From: Litorivita sp040371945
GTDB lineage: Bacteria; Pseudomonadota; Alphaproteobacteria; Rhodobacterales; Rhodobacteraceae
Assembly (NCBI RefSeq): GCF_040371945.1
Contig: NZ_BAABWS010000001.1
Coordinates: 496,001 to 560,000 of the forward strand
DNA: 64,000 nt
Direction of reading: 5' to 3'
Shown: positions 17,983 through 26,005 of the stretch, in pieces
Numbering within the stretch: position 1 is the first letter of the stretch
Layout of the letters: every line of letters begins with the position of its first letter
Made by a program: the position numbers and the translations under genes
Notes under the pieces: model-generated
What the model saw: only the letters and a program-made list of their open reading frames with translations
Told to the model about the DNA's origin: nothing
The model's database searches: none

Positions 17983-18591
17983 TCAAAGCCCCTGCCCCGG
18001 TTTCACATTCTTGAGTTCCATGGCCTGCGCCGGATCACGCCACATCTGCTCGAGCACATTCTGGCGTTTGACGTCCTTGCGGTGGCGCAGGGTCAAAACG
18101 ATCGCGCCGATCATCGCGACCAAAAGGATCAGCCCCGACAATTGGAACAACAAGAAGTATTTGTCATAAAGCAGCGCGCCCAAGGCGGCGGTGTTTTCCA
18201 CATCCGCCGGCGCCACGGCCTCGCGCGCGGCCTGCGCCCCTTCGGCGCTTTCCCACACGCCAAAGGCCATGCCGAACTGCATCAAGATCACCACCCCGAT
18301 CAGCAGGGCCAGCGGCATATATTGCGCCATGCCCGCCCGCAGCTCGGCGAAATCCACATCCAGCATCATCACCACAAAGAGGAAAAGCACCGCGACCGCG
18401 CCCACATAGACGATGATCAACAGCATGGCGACGAATTCGGCCCCCATCAGCACAAACAGCCCCGCAGAGGAGAGGAAGGCCAAGATCAGCCACAGCACCG
18501 AATGCACAGGGTTGCGGCTGATGACGGTGAACAAGCCACCCAGAACCGCACAGATCGCGAATAGATAAAAGGCAAATGCCGCAACCGTCAT
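17983..18591 (-). CDS. nuoJ: NADH-quinone oxidoreductase subunit J
   Basis: 202 aa, five membrane helices. It contributes the pi-bulge helix 3 (EFVAMLLIIVYVGAVAVLFLFVVMML), which gates the link between quinone chamber and proton channels. The loop around residues 120-145 is Ala/Glu-rich. The start overlaps the stop of the upstream CMD-family gene by 4 nt (ATGA). Confidence 0.96.
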   Translation of the reverse strand: MTVAAFAFYLFAICAVLGGLFTVISRNPVHSVLWLILAFLSSAGLFVLMGAEFVAMLLIIVYVGAVAVLFLFVVMMLDVDFAELRAGMAQYMPLALLIGVVILMQFGMAFGVWESAEGAQAAREAVAPADVENTAALGALLYDKYFLLFQLSGLILLVAMIGAIVLTLRHRKDVKRQNVLEQMWRDPAQAMELKNVKPGQGL

Positions 18592-18992
18592 GTCTCGTCT
18601 TCCTCTTTGTCTGCCATCACATCGCGCGCAAGATCCATGGCGCGGGTCATGGCGGGTATGCCTGCGAACATCGACATTTGCGCGATGGTCTCGGCGATCT
18701 CTTCTTTGGTGGCGCCCGCCTCGATGGCGTGGCGCACGGTCATGCGCACCTGCGTATCGCTTTGCGCGCCCTGCATCGTCAGCCCCGCAAGCGTGAGCAA
18801 AAGGCGGGTTTTCGCATCCAGCCCGTCCTTGCTCATCCCCTTGCCAAAGGCAAATTCCATCATCTCTTTGGGCATCGTCGGCCAGAGGGTTTCAAACCCT
18901 TTGGGCGAAAAGCTTTCGAGCGCCGGATTGAAGGCTTTGGCCATCTCCTGGGCCTGCTCCATCATCAATTCGAACGGGGTCTTGCCAGTCAT
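18588..18992 (-). CDS. Carboxymuconolactone decarboxylase-like (PcaC/AhpD fold) protein in the nuo operon
   Basis: 134 aa from ATG 18992 (MTGKTPFELMMEQ); the frame is open further upstream but without family similarity. The core RLLLTLAGLTMQG, RMTVRHAIEAGATKEEIAETI, MFAGIPAMTRAMDLA is the CMD fold. There is no Cys-x-x-Cys, so the AhpD peroxidase-type redox centre is absent and it resembles PcaC-type proteins. It lies between nuoI and nuoJ and is coupled to nuoJ by a 4-nt overlap. A role linked to complex I is possible from context only. Confidence 0.85.
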   Translation of the reverse strand: MTGKTPFELMMEQAQEMAKAFNPALESFSPKGFETLWPTMPKEMMEFAFGKGMSKDGLDAKTRLLLTLAGLTMQGAQSDTQVRMTVRHAIEAGATKEEIAETIAQMSMFAGIPAMTRAMDLARDVMADKEEDET

Positions 18993-19028
18993 CGGATCGC
19001 CTTTCTTTGGCACGGCGCGCACCGGCCG

Positions 19029-19044
19029 CCGCCCCGCGGGGCGG
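19029..19044. repeat. Perfect 16-bp GC palindrome between nuoI and the CMD gene
   Basis: CCGCCCCGCGGGGCGG sits in the 94-bp gap 18993-19086 inside the nuo operon. As RNA it would form a compact hairpin, possibly a processing or stability element for the downstream part of the message. No T-run follows on either strand. Confidence 0.5.
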
Positions 19045-19086
19045 TGCAGGCGGGCAGGCTTGCGCAGGTATGAGGCGAAAACAGGC

Positions 19087-19581
19087 TCATCGGTAAGGCG
19101 CATCCATCTCGAGGTTGCGCGCGATCTCGGATTCCCACCGCTCGCCATTGGAAAGCAGCTTTTCCTTGTCGTAAAACAGCTCTTCGCGGGTCTCGGTCGA
19201 GAATTCGAAATTCGGCCCCTCGACAATCGCATCCACGGGGCAGGCCTCTTGGCAGAACCCGCAATAGATGCATTTGGTCATATCGATGTCATAGCGCGTG
19301 GTGCGGCGCGAGCCATCCTCGCGCGGCTCGGCGTCAATGGTGATCGCCTGCGCGGGGCAGACGGCTTCGCACAATTTACACGCGATGCAGCGCTCTTCGC
19401 CGTTCGGATAGCGGCGCAGCGCATGCTCGCCGCGGAACCGCGGGCTCAACGGCCCCTTTTCATGCGGATAGTTCAGCGTCGCTTTGGGCGCAAAAAAGTA
19501 TTTCAAACCAAGGCGAAAGCCCTTGATGAAATCGGTCAGCAGGAAATATCCGGCCGCGCGGCGATAATCGACATTAGCCAT
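19087..19581 (-). CDS. nuoI: NADH-quinone oxidoreductase subunit I
   Basis: 164 aa from ATG 19581 (MANVDYRRAAGYF). It carries the two 4Fe-4S clusters N6a and N6b: CIACKLCEAVCP (Cys 65, 68, 71, 75) and CIYCGFCQEACP (Cys 104, 107, 110, 114). The N-terminal amphipathic helix attaches to the membrane arm. A 2-nt gap follows the nuoH stop. Confidence 0.96.
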   Translation of the reverse strand: MANVDYRRAAGYFLLTDFIKGFRLGLKYFFAPKATLNYPHEKGPLSPRFRGEHALRRYPNGEERCIACKLCEAVCPAQAITIDAEPREDGSRRTTRYDIDMTKCIYCGFCQEACPVDAIVEGPNFEFSTETREELFYDKEKLLSNGERWESEIARNLEMDAPYR

Positions 19582-19583
19582 GA

Positions 19584-20624
19584 TCAGCCTCCAATCGCCC
19601 AGCGGGCATAGGCACCGCCGAAAGCTTCGAATTTTGCAAGGAAGGCCACCAGAACGACCCAGAACAGCGACATGGGCAGGAAGACCTTCCAACCGATCCG
19701 CATCAACTGGTCATAGCGGTAGCGCGGGGTGATCGCCTTCACCATCGAGAAGATGAAGAAGACAAAGAGCATTTTGCCGATCATCCACAAGATGCCATCG
19801 GGCAAACCGGGGATCGGCGACAGCCAGCCGCCAAAGAACAGCAAGGTGGTCAGCGCGCACATCAACACAACCGCGACCAATTCGCCGATCATGAACAACA
19901 AGAAGGGCGTCGAGGAATATTCCACCTGATACCCCGCGACCAATTCCGATTCCGCTTCGGGCAAATCAAACGGCGGGCGGTTGGTTTCGGCCAGCGCCGA
20001 GATCAAGAAAAGGAAGAGCATCGGGAAATGCGGCAACCAATACCACGAGAACAGACCATAAGAGCCGTCCTGCGCGCCGACGATTGCCGAGAAATTCATC
20101 GAGCCGGTCGAGATGATGATGCCGATGATGATCAACCCGATCGAGACCTCATAGGAAATCATCTGCGCCGCAGAGCGCAAGGAGCCGAGGAAAGGGTATT
20201 TCGAGTTCGACGCCCAACCGCCCATGATCACGCCGTAGACCTCCAAGGAGGAGACCGCCATCACATAAAGGATCGCCACGTTGATATTGGACAAAACCCA
20301 ACCGTCATTGAAGGGGATCACCGCCCAAGCGATGAGCGCCATCACAAGGCTGACCATCGGCGCGAGCAAGAAAACCACACGGTCGGCGCCCGCAGGGAAA
20401 ACCACCTCTTTGACGATATATTTGAGGAAGTCGGCAAAGCTCTGCATCAGGCCGAAAAAGCCGACCACATTGGGCCCGCGCCGCATCTGCACCGCCGCCC
20501 AGATCTTGCGATCCGCATACATCAAGAACGCCAGCGCCACCAGAAGCGGCAGGACGATCAAAAGAACCTGACCTACAATCAGCAGGCCCATTCCAAGGGT
20601 GGTCGTGGTAAAAAAGTCAGCCAT
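19584..20624 (-). CDS. nuoH: NADH-quinone oxidoreductase subunit H
   Basis: 346 aa from ATG 20624 (MADFFTTTTLG), eight membrane helices. It forms much of the quinone-access chamber. Marks: ADRKIWAAVQMRRGPNVVG, the acidic loop SALAETNRPPFDLPEAESELVAGY and the C-terminal RYRYDQLMRIGWKVFLP. It starts 7 nt after the stop of the small lipoprotein gene. Confidence 0.96.
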   Translation of the reverse strand: MADFFTTTTLGMGLLIVGQVLLIVLPLLVALAFLMYADRKIWAAVQMRRGPNVVGFFGLMQSFADFLKYIVKEVVFPAGADRVVFLLAPMVSLVMALIAWAVIPFNDGWVLSNINVAILYVMAVSSLEVYGVIMGGWASNSKYPFLGSLRSAAQMISYEVSIGLIIIGIIISTGSMNFSAIVGAQDGSYGLFSWYWLPHFPMLFLFLISALAETNRPPFDLPEAESELVAGYQVEYSSTPFLLFMIGELVAVVLMCALTTLLFFGGWLSPIPGLPDGILWMIGKMLFVFFIFSMVKAITPRYRYDQLMRIGWKVFLPMSLFWVVLVAFLAKFEAFGGAYARWAIGG

Positions 20625-20631
20625 CAGGTCC

Positions 20632-21045
20632 TCATACCGCCGGTATTCCATTTTCCGCGCAATGCGCAGCGACGACTTCCGCGTCGATCGTTTTCAATCC
20701 GCGGGGCAGCGCCGGCGAGATGGTATAAATCGCATCCCCCCGCCACAGGCCACCCTGCTCTGTCACATTGGTGCGCAAATGACGCGCAAATCCGTAGCCA
20801 CGGATCAGCGTGTATTGCGCCGCCGCACATTGCGCAAACTGCGCCACATCGGCGCGCCCGCTTGCCCCGCGCATGGCGACCTGAAAATTGACCAGATCAC
20901 CATCGAGAAGCTGTGTTTCGATGCCCAGATACTGCGGCGCGGGCGCGGCCCGCGACACATCCTGACCGCTGGGCGCACAAGCCCCGAGCGCCGCCATCAG
21001 CCCAAGCGCGCCAAGCGCCGGCTTTATGGACGCGCCATATCTCAC
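20632..21045 (-). CDS. Small lipoprotein between nuoG and nuoH, unknown function
   Basis: 137 aa if it starts at GTG 21045. That codon overlaps the nuoG stop as GTGA, the coupled arrangement used elsewhere in this operon; the open frame continues upstream but without a plausible N-terminus. Residues about 1-22 form a signal peptide with a lipobox LGAC (A-L-G-A-C), predicting an acylated Cys. The mature part has four more Cys, suggesting disulfides or metal binding in the periplasm. I do not recognise a family. It belongs to the set of unidentified genes that interrupt Rhodobacterales nuo operons. Confidence 0.7.
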   Translation of the reverse strand: MRYGASIKPALGALGLMAALGACAPSGQDVSRAAPAPQYLGIETQLLDGDLVNFQVAMRGASGRADVAQFAQCAAAQYTLIRGYGFARHLRTNVTEQGGLWRGDAIYTISPALPRGLKTIDAEVVAAHCAENGIPAV

Positions 21046-23060
21046 TCTGCGGCCAAAGCCTCTTTGCCGCGCGCGGCGGCATTGGCCGACAGTTCGGCCA
21101 TCAACTGGCTGGCGCGCGCAATCGGGTTGGTGAGGTAGAAATCCTTGATCGCGGGGACGAAATCGGCCAGTCCAAGCGCCCCTGCGGGCAGCTTTTCCCA
21201 AACGTTTTCAGCCACTTCATCCACGCCCTTAAGGTGCGGCACCGCCGCGACCAGCGCCGTGCGCAACTGTGCAAGGCTGTCAAAGGGCAAAGCCTCGCCC
21301 GCTTCGGCAGACAGGGCGCGCAAGATCGCCCAGTTCTCTTTCGCCTCACCGGGTGCGAAACCGGCGCGCATCGACAATTGCGGGCGCCCTTCGGTGTTCA
21401 CAAACAATCCGTTTTCTTCGGTATAGGCCGCCGCAGGCAGGATGATATCGGCGCGATGCGCCCCGCGGTCGCCATGGCTGCCTTGATAGATGACAAAGGG
21501 TCCTGCCGCGATTTCGACCTCATCGGCGCCAAGGTTATAGATCACCTCGGCCCCCTCGATGGCCTTGTCCAGACCGCCTTCGGTCACCGCCCCCACATCC
21601 ATCGCGCCGACGCGCGCGGCAGCGCTATGCAGAACCAGAAGCTTGCCGTTGGTTTTCTCGGCCACATCCATCGCAGCGGCCAGAACCGCCGCGCCGTCGG
21701 CCTCGCGCAAGGCGCCCTGCCCGACGATGACGACCGATGGCACCTCTTTGATGTCGGTGAATTTATGTTTGGTCAGCTTGTCGAGCGCCGCGCGATCCGT
21801 GCCCATATGCACATAGTCATAGGTCAAATCCGCCGCCGCACCGATCAAGGCGACATTGGCGCCCTTGGTCCATGCCTTGCGGATCCGCGCGTTCAGCACC
21901 GGCGCCTCGTCGCGCGGGTTGGTGCCGATCAACATGATATATTGAGCGTCATCAATGTCTTCGATCGTCGCCGTGCCCACATAGGCCGAACGGTTGCCCG
22001 CTGGCAATTTCGCGCCATCCGTGCGGCATTCGACCGACCCGCCCAAACCGGTGATCATTTGCTTGAGCGCGAAAGCCGCCTCGACAGGGGCCAGATCACC
22101 GACCAGACCGGCAATTTTCTTGCCCTTCATGGCGGCGGCGGCGGCGCCGAGCGCCTCGCCCCATCCGGCTTTGCGCAGCTTGCCGTTCTCGCGGATATAA
22201 GGCGTATCAAGCCGTTGGCGGCGCAGCCCGTCCCAAACGAAACGGGTCTTGTCGGAAATCCATTCCTCGTTCACGCCGTCATGGTTGCGCGGCAAAATCC
22301 GCATCACTTCGCGCCCCTTCGTATCGACGCGAATGTTCGATCCCAGCGCATCCATCACATCGATGCTCTCTGTCTTGCTCAATTCCCAAGGCCGCGCCGT
22401 AAAGGCATAGGGCTTGGAGGTCAGCGCGCCGACGGGGCACAGGTCGATGATATTGCCCTGCATATTGCTGTCGAGCGTCTGGTTCAGATAGGAGACGATC
22501 TCGCTGTCCTCGCCGCGGCCCGTCTGGCCCATCTGGGTGATGCCCGCCACTTCGGTGGTGAAACGCACGCAGCGGGTGCACGAAATACAGCGCGTCATCG
22601 CCGTGCCCACAAGCGGGCCGAGGTTGACGTCATCCACCGCGCGCTTTGGCTCTTTGAACCTCGTCTCGGAAATGCCGTAGGCCATGGCCTGATCTTGCAG
22701 GTCGCATTCGCCGCCCTGATCGCAAATCGGGCAATCGAGCGGGTGGTTGATGAGGATAAATTCCATCACCCCTTCGCGCGCCTTTTTCACCATCGGCGAA
22801 TTGGTTTTCACCACGGGCGGTTGCCCCTCGGGACCAGGGCGCAAATCCTTGACCTGCATCGCGCAGGAGGCCGCCGGTTTGGGCGGGCCGCCGACCACTT
22901 CGACAAGGCACATGCGGCAATTGCCCGCGATGGACAGACGCTCGTGATAGCAAAAACGCGGCACTTCCACGCCCGCCTGCTCACAGGCCTGAATCAGGGT
23001 CATCGCCCCGTCCACTTCAACCTCTTGGTCGTCGATAATGATCTTGCGTAGGTCAGACAT
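21042..23060 (-). CDS. nuoG: NADH-quinone oxidoreductase subunit G
   Basis: 672 aa. It holds the 2Fe-2S cluster N1b (Cys 37, 48, 51, 66), the His-ligated 4Fe-4S cluster N5 (His 106; Cys 110, 113, 119) and N4 (Cys 158, 161, 164, 208), followed by a molybdopterin-oxidoreductase-like domain without cofactor role. The extra N7 cysteine motif of E. coli NuoG is not seen, as in mitochondrial-type complex I. It follows the DUF5333 gene by 6 nt. Confidence 0.96.
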   Translation of the reverse strand: MSDLRKIIIDDQEVEVDGAMTLIQACEQAGVEVPRFCYHERLSIAGNCRMCLVEVVGGPPKPAASCAMQVKDLRPGPEGQPPVVKTNSPMVKKAREGVMEFILINHPLDCPICDQGGECDLQDQAMAYGISETRFKEPKRAVDDVNLGPLVGTAMTRCISCTRCVRFTTEVAGITQMGQTGRGEDSEIVSYLNQTLDSNMQGNIIDLCPVGALTSKPYAFTARPWELSKTESIDVMDALGSNIRVDTKGREVMRILPRNHDGVNEEWISDKTRFVWDGLRRQRLDTPYIRENGKLRKAGWGEALGAAAAAMKGKKIAGLVGDLAPVEAAFALKQMITGLGGSVECRTDGAKLPAGNRSAYVGTATIEDIDDAQYIMLIGTNPRDEAPVLNARIRKAWTKGANVALIGAAADLTYDYVHMGTDRAALDKLTKHKFTDIKEVPSVVIVGQGALREADGAAVLAAAMDVAEKTNGKLLVLHSAAARVGAMDVGAVTEGGLDKAIEGAEVIYNLGADEVEIAAGPFVIYQGSHGDRGAHRADIILPAAAYTEENGLFVNTEGRPQLSMRAGFAPGEAKENWAILRALSAEAGEALPFDSLAQLRTALVAAVPHLKGVDEVAENVWEKLPAGALGLADFVPAIKDFYLTNPIARASQLMAELSANAAARGKEALAAE

Positions 23061-23066
23061 GGGGTC

Positions 23067-23471
23067 TCACTTTGCTTTCAGTAAGGCGCCGATACGGCTA
23101 TTGCTGGCAATCTCGGCGCGGCCCAGATCGCAGAAGGTTTCGGGATTGCTGCGCTGCACGCCCTTGGCCTTGAGATAGGCCTCGCCGCGGCTGCGCATTT
23201 TGGCCTTTTCGGCCTTGTTGGTCACATAGGCCTCGATCTCGGCGTCGGAATATCCGCGCGCCTTGGCCATGCTTTCGAGGGTGTTCATATAGCGGTAAGC
23301 GCGGATCATCCGCGGCGAGATGACGGCGCAATTCTTGCGGATCTCGTCGGCAATACCGATCGCCAAAAGCCCGTCGTTGATGTCTTTCTCGCTGCGCAGA
23401 TCGGCGCGCGCTTCGGCGGCGCTGGCAATCGAGAGGCTGGCGGCAAGGATCATAGTGGTCATAACACGCAT
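23067..23471 (-). CDS. DUF5333 family secreted protein
   Basis: 134 aa from ATG 23471. An N-terminal signal peptide (MRVMTTMILAASLSIASA, cleavage near AEARA) points to the periplasm. The mature protein has the DUF5333 pattern: DINDGLLAIGIADEIRKNC, ISPRMIRAYRYMNTL, YSDAEIEAYV and a second Cys near FCDLGRAEIA, the two Cys probably forming a disulfide. The family is found almost only in Rhodobacterales within nuo clusters; its function is not known. The 125-bp gap upstream (23472-23596) is one of the longer non-coding gaps in the operon. Confidence 0.82.
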   Translation of the reverse strand: MRVMTTMILAASLSIASAAEARADLRSEKDINDGLLAIGIADEIRKNCAVISPRMIRAYRYMNTLESMAKARGYSDAEIEAYVTNKAEKAKMRSRGEAYLKAKGVQRSNPETFCDLGRAEIASNSRIGALLKAK

Positions 23472-23520
23472 AAAAGATACTCCTGTCAGTGGCAGGGCGG
23501 CGCGCAGGGATTTGCGCCCG

Positions 23521-23539
23521 CCATCTGCCATGCAGATGG
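23521..23539. promoter_or_regulatory. Hairpin-forming repeat in the DUF5333 leader
   Basis: CCATCTGC-CAT-GCAGATGG, an 8-bp perfect stem with a 3-nt loop, lies 50 nt before the DUF5333 ATG inside the nuo operon. A second inverted repeat GTTAT-GCA-ATAAC sits near 23554-23566. There is no T-run, so it may be an mRNA processing or stability element. Confidence 0.45.
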
Positions 23540-23596
23540 GAGTTTGCGCCGCTGTTATGCAATAACGGCGCGAAAAACCCTTATGTATCAACGTGC

Positions 23597-23935
23597 TTAC
23601 CATCCCAGGCAACGCCCCTTCACGACCAGATTGCCATTGACGATATTGGGCTCTTCGGCGTCGGGGGAGATGTCCCACACGATATCGGAGCTGCCGTATT
23701 GTTTGATGCAATGAGTGGTGGCGCGGTGGCGCACGGCCTCGCGCGCGCCGGCCAAAGTCTCGCTCGTGGCCCCGACCGAGGCCATCACCGCCGCCGGATC
23801 GTCCTTGGACACATCGAGTTTGGATTTATAGCTGCGCCCGTCAAACACCGTGCGGTTCTTTTGGAACGGCGAGGTGCAGGCCGACAGCGCCAAAGCCCCG
23901 CATAGGGCCGCCGCGATCATCATCGGGTGTCTCAT
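23597..23935 (-). CDS. Small lipoprotein in the nuo operon, unknown function
   Basis: 112 aa from ATG 23935, chosen because a strong AGGAGGAG precedes it and because it overlaps the upstream DUF3291 stop by 4 nt (ATGA). The signal peptide ends in the lipobox LSAC, so the protein is probably membrane-anchored in the periplasm. The mature domain (VFDGRSYKSKLDV, REAVRHRATTHCIKQYG, VKGRCLGW) has two Cys. No named family recognised. Confidence 0.75.
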   Translation of the reverse strand: MRHPMMIAAALCGALALSACTSPFQKNRTVFDGRSYKSKLDVSKDDPAAVMASVGATSETLAGAREAVRHRATTHCIKQYGSSDIVWDISPDAEEPNIVNGNLVVKGRCLGW

Positions 23936-24447
23936 GCAACCTCCTCCTGCGCACATCCGTGCATCTTCCAAAGCCCCTTGAGGCCCATATTTTGCCCCTG
24001 CAGCCAGTCCCAGCCAAAGGCCTCGGCGCTATCGCCATGGGCGCGCAGATGGTCCAGCCGTTCAAGCGCCTCCTCCAGCGTCGGGCGATGGCCTTCGGGC
24101 ACGAACCACATCACGAAATGCATCGCGCCCATAATTTCGAACCACTCGGCGCGGCGAGCGTAGAATTGCCGGTGCACCGTGTTCCAAACGAAATTCTCAA
24201 GGCTTGGCGCATCTTGCCAGACCGTCAGATTGGCCACCGATTGCGGATCACCGCCAATGGCGTTTTCGGTATTGCCGGTGCCTGACTCGCCCGATCCTTC
24301 CATCATCCACACAAACCCCGGCATGCGTTTGCCCATGCCGTTGATGCGGTCGAGATTGCCCATGAATTCGGCCACGCGCGGATCATCCACCGGCGCGACA
24401 AGCCGCCCGATGTTCAGTTCCGCGATATGGTGGCCCTTGGGCATCAT
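23932..24447 (-). CDS. DUF3291 domain protein
   Basis: 171 aa, starting MMPKGHHIAELNIGRL; the second ATG at 24444 is also possible. The order AELNIGRL, FMGNLDRING, PGFVWMMEGSG, NLTVWQDAPSLENFVWNTVHRQFYARRAEWFE, MWFVPEGHRPT matches DUF3291, a dimeric alpha-beta-barrel fold related to antibiotic-biosynthesis monooxygenases. No catalytic role is established. It lies 6 nt downstream of nuoF and is coupled to the following lipoprotein gene. Its role in complex I assembly or stress is unproven. Confidence 0.8.
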   Translation of the reverse strand: MMPKGHHIAELNIGRLVAPVDDPRVAEFMGNLDRINGMGKRMPGFVWMMEGSGESGTGNTENAIGGDPQSVANLTVWQDAPSLENFVWNTVHRQFYARRAEWFEIMGAMHFVMWFVPEGHRPTLEEALERLDHLRAHGDSAEAFGWDWLQGQNMGLKGLWKMHGCAQEEVA

Positions 24448-24453
24448 GATGGT

Positions 24454-25752
24454 TTACTCTGCGGCCACGGCGCTGACCTTACCGGTCTTTTGCGCCTTGA
24501 TACGGTCTTCGATTTCGTCGCGGAAATTGCGGATCAACCCTTGGATCGGCCAAGCCGCCGCATCGCCAAGCGCGCAAATCGTGTGGCCTTCGACCTGTTT
24601 GGTCACATCCCACAGCATGTCGATCTCTTCGGGGTCGGCCTCGCCTTTGACCAGACGTTCCATCACCCGCATCATCCACCCCGTGCCTTCGCGGCAGGGC
24701 GTGCATTGGCCACAGCTTTCGTGCTTGTAGAATTTCGCCAGACGCCAGATCGCCTTGATGATGTCGGTCTCTTTGTCCATCACGATCACCGCCGCCGTGC
24801 CAAGGCCGGAGCCCAGCTCGCCGCGCAGGTAGTCGAAATCCATGATCGCGTCTTTCATCTTCTCGCCGCGCACACAAGGCACCGACGAGCCGCCAGGGAT
24901 CACCGCTTTGAGGTTGTCCCAACCGCCGCGAATACCGCCGCAATGTTTCTCGATCAGCTCTTCAAAGGAAATCGACATCGCCTCTTCGACAACGCAGGGG
25001 TTGTTGACGTGGCCCGAGATGGCGAAGAGTTTCGTGCCCGCGTTATTCGCCCGCCCAAAGCCCGAGAACCATTCCGCGCCGCGGCGCAAGATCGTCGGCA
25101 CAACGGCGATGGATTCGACGTTGTTCACCGTGGTCGGGCAGCCATAAAGCCCCGCGCCCGCCGGAAACGGCGGCTTCATCCGCGGCATGCCCTTTTTGCC
25201 CTCAAGGCTTTCGAGCAATGCGGTCTCTTCGCCGCAAATATAGGCCCCTGCCCCGTGGTGCAGGAAGACATCGAAATCCCAACCGGATTTGGCGGCATTC
25301 TTGCCGATCAAACCCGCGTCATAGCATTCGTCAATCGCCGTCTGCAGCGCCTCGCGCTCGCGGATATATTCGCCGCGCAGATAGATGTAGCAGGTGTTGG
25401 CATTCATCGCGAAAGAGGCGATCAGCGCGCCTTCGATCAATGTATGCGGATCATGGCGCATGATCTCGCGGTCCTTACAGGTGCCCGGTTCGGATTCGTC
25501 GGCATTGATCACCAGATAGGCGGGGCGACCGTCGCTTTCCTTGGGCATGAAGGACCATTTCAAACCCGTCGGAAAGCCCGCACCGCCGCGCCCGCGCAGC
25601 CCCGAGGCCTTCATCGTGTCGATGACCCAATCGCGGCCCTTTTTGATGATACCGGCAGTGCCGTCCCAATGGCCGCGCGCCTGCGCGCCCTTCAGCGTGC
25701 GGTCATGCATGCCGTAGATATTGGTAAAGATCCGGTCCTGATCGTTCAGCAT
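24454..25752 (-). CDS. nuoF: NADH-quinone oxidoreductase subunit F
   Basis: 432 aa. It binds NADH and FMN and the 4Fe-4S cluster N3. Marks: the NADH-site glycine loop GLRGRGGAGF (51-60), FMN-site residues around CGEETALLESLEGKKG, and cluster cysteines in SCGQCTPCREG (Cys 347, 350, 353) plus Cys 393. An 18-nt gap separates it from the DUF5337 gene upstream. Confidence 0.96.
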   Translation of the reverse strand: MLNDQDRIFTNIYGMHDRTLKGAQARGHWDGTAGIIKKGRDWVIDTMKASGLRGRGGAGFPTGLKWSFMPKESDGRPAYLVINADESEPGTCKDREIMRHDPHTLIEGALIASFAMNANTCYIYLRGEYIREREALQTAIDECYDAGLIGKNAAKSGWDFDVFLHHGAGAYICGEETALLESLEGKKGMPRMKPPFPAGAGLYGCPTTVNNVESIAVVPTILRRGAEWFSGFGRANNAGTKLFAISGHVNNPCVVEEAMSISFEELIEKHCGGIRGGWDNLKAVIPGGSSVPCVRGEKMKDAIMDFDYLRGELGSGLGTAAVIVMDKETDIIKAIWRLAKFYKHESCGQCTPCREGTGWMMRVMERLVKGEADPEEIDMLWDVTKQVEGHTICALGDAAAWPIQGLIRNFRDEIEDRIKAQKTGKVSAVAAE

Positions 25753-25770
25753 AAGGCTATCCTCGCCCGT

Positions 25771-25989
25771 TCACGTTGTCTTTTGGCGCGCGCGCCAGAT
25801 TTGATAGATCACCACAAACACCCAGATAAAGGCGGCAATGGCGGCGAAATCGAAGAGGAAGAGGTAACGCGCCTCCATCCCCAATTTCGCGCCGAGCACC
25901 TGCGCCCCCATCCAAAGCAACATCGTCGCGGCAATCACGAGGGCGGCCATGCGCCCCTTGCGTGCCAGATGTTGCTCTTGCTTGCTCAT
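25771..25989 (-). CDS. DUF5337 small membrane protein
   Basis: 72 aa with two membrane helices (about 15-34 and 42-63) and a basic N-terminus and tail (RKGR, WRARQK). This matches DUF5337, a Rhodobacterales family found between nuoE and nuoF; function unknown. Gap of 16 nt to nuoE. Size and position suggest a peripheral complex I membrane subunit or assembly helper, which is inference. Confidence 0.8.
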   Translation of the reverse strand: MSKQEQHLARKGRMAALVIAATMLLWMGAQVLGAKLGMEARYLFLFDFAAIAAFIWVFVVIYQIWRARQKTT

Positions 25990-26005
25990 CTATCTCTCCA
26001 GCGCC

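Noticed and set aside
20913..23051. Plus-strand open frame of 712 codons
   Set aside because: Antisense to nuoG, whose cluster cysteines are all in place; product has no recognisable motif.
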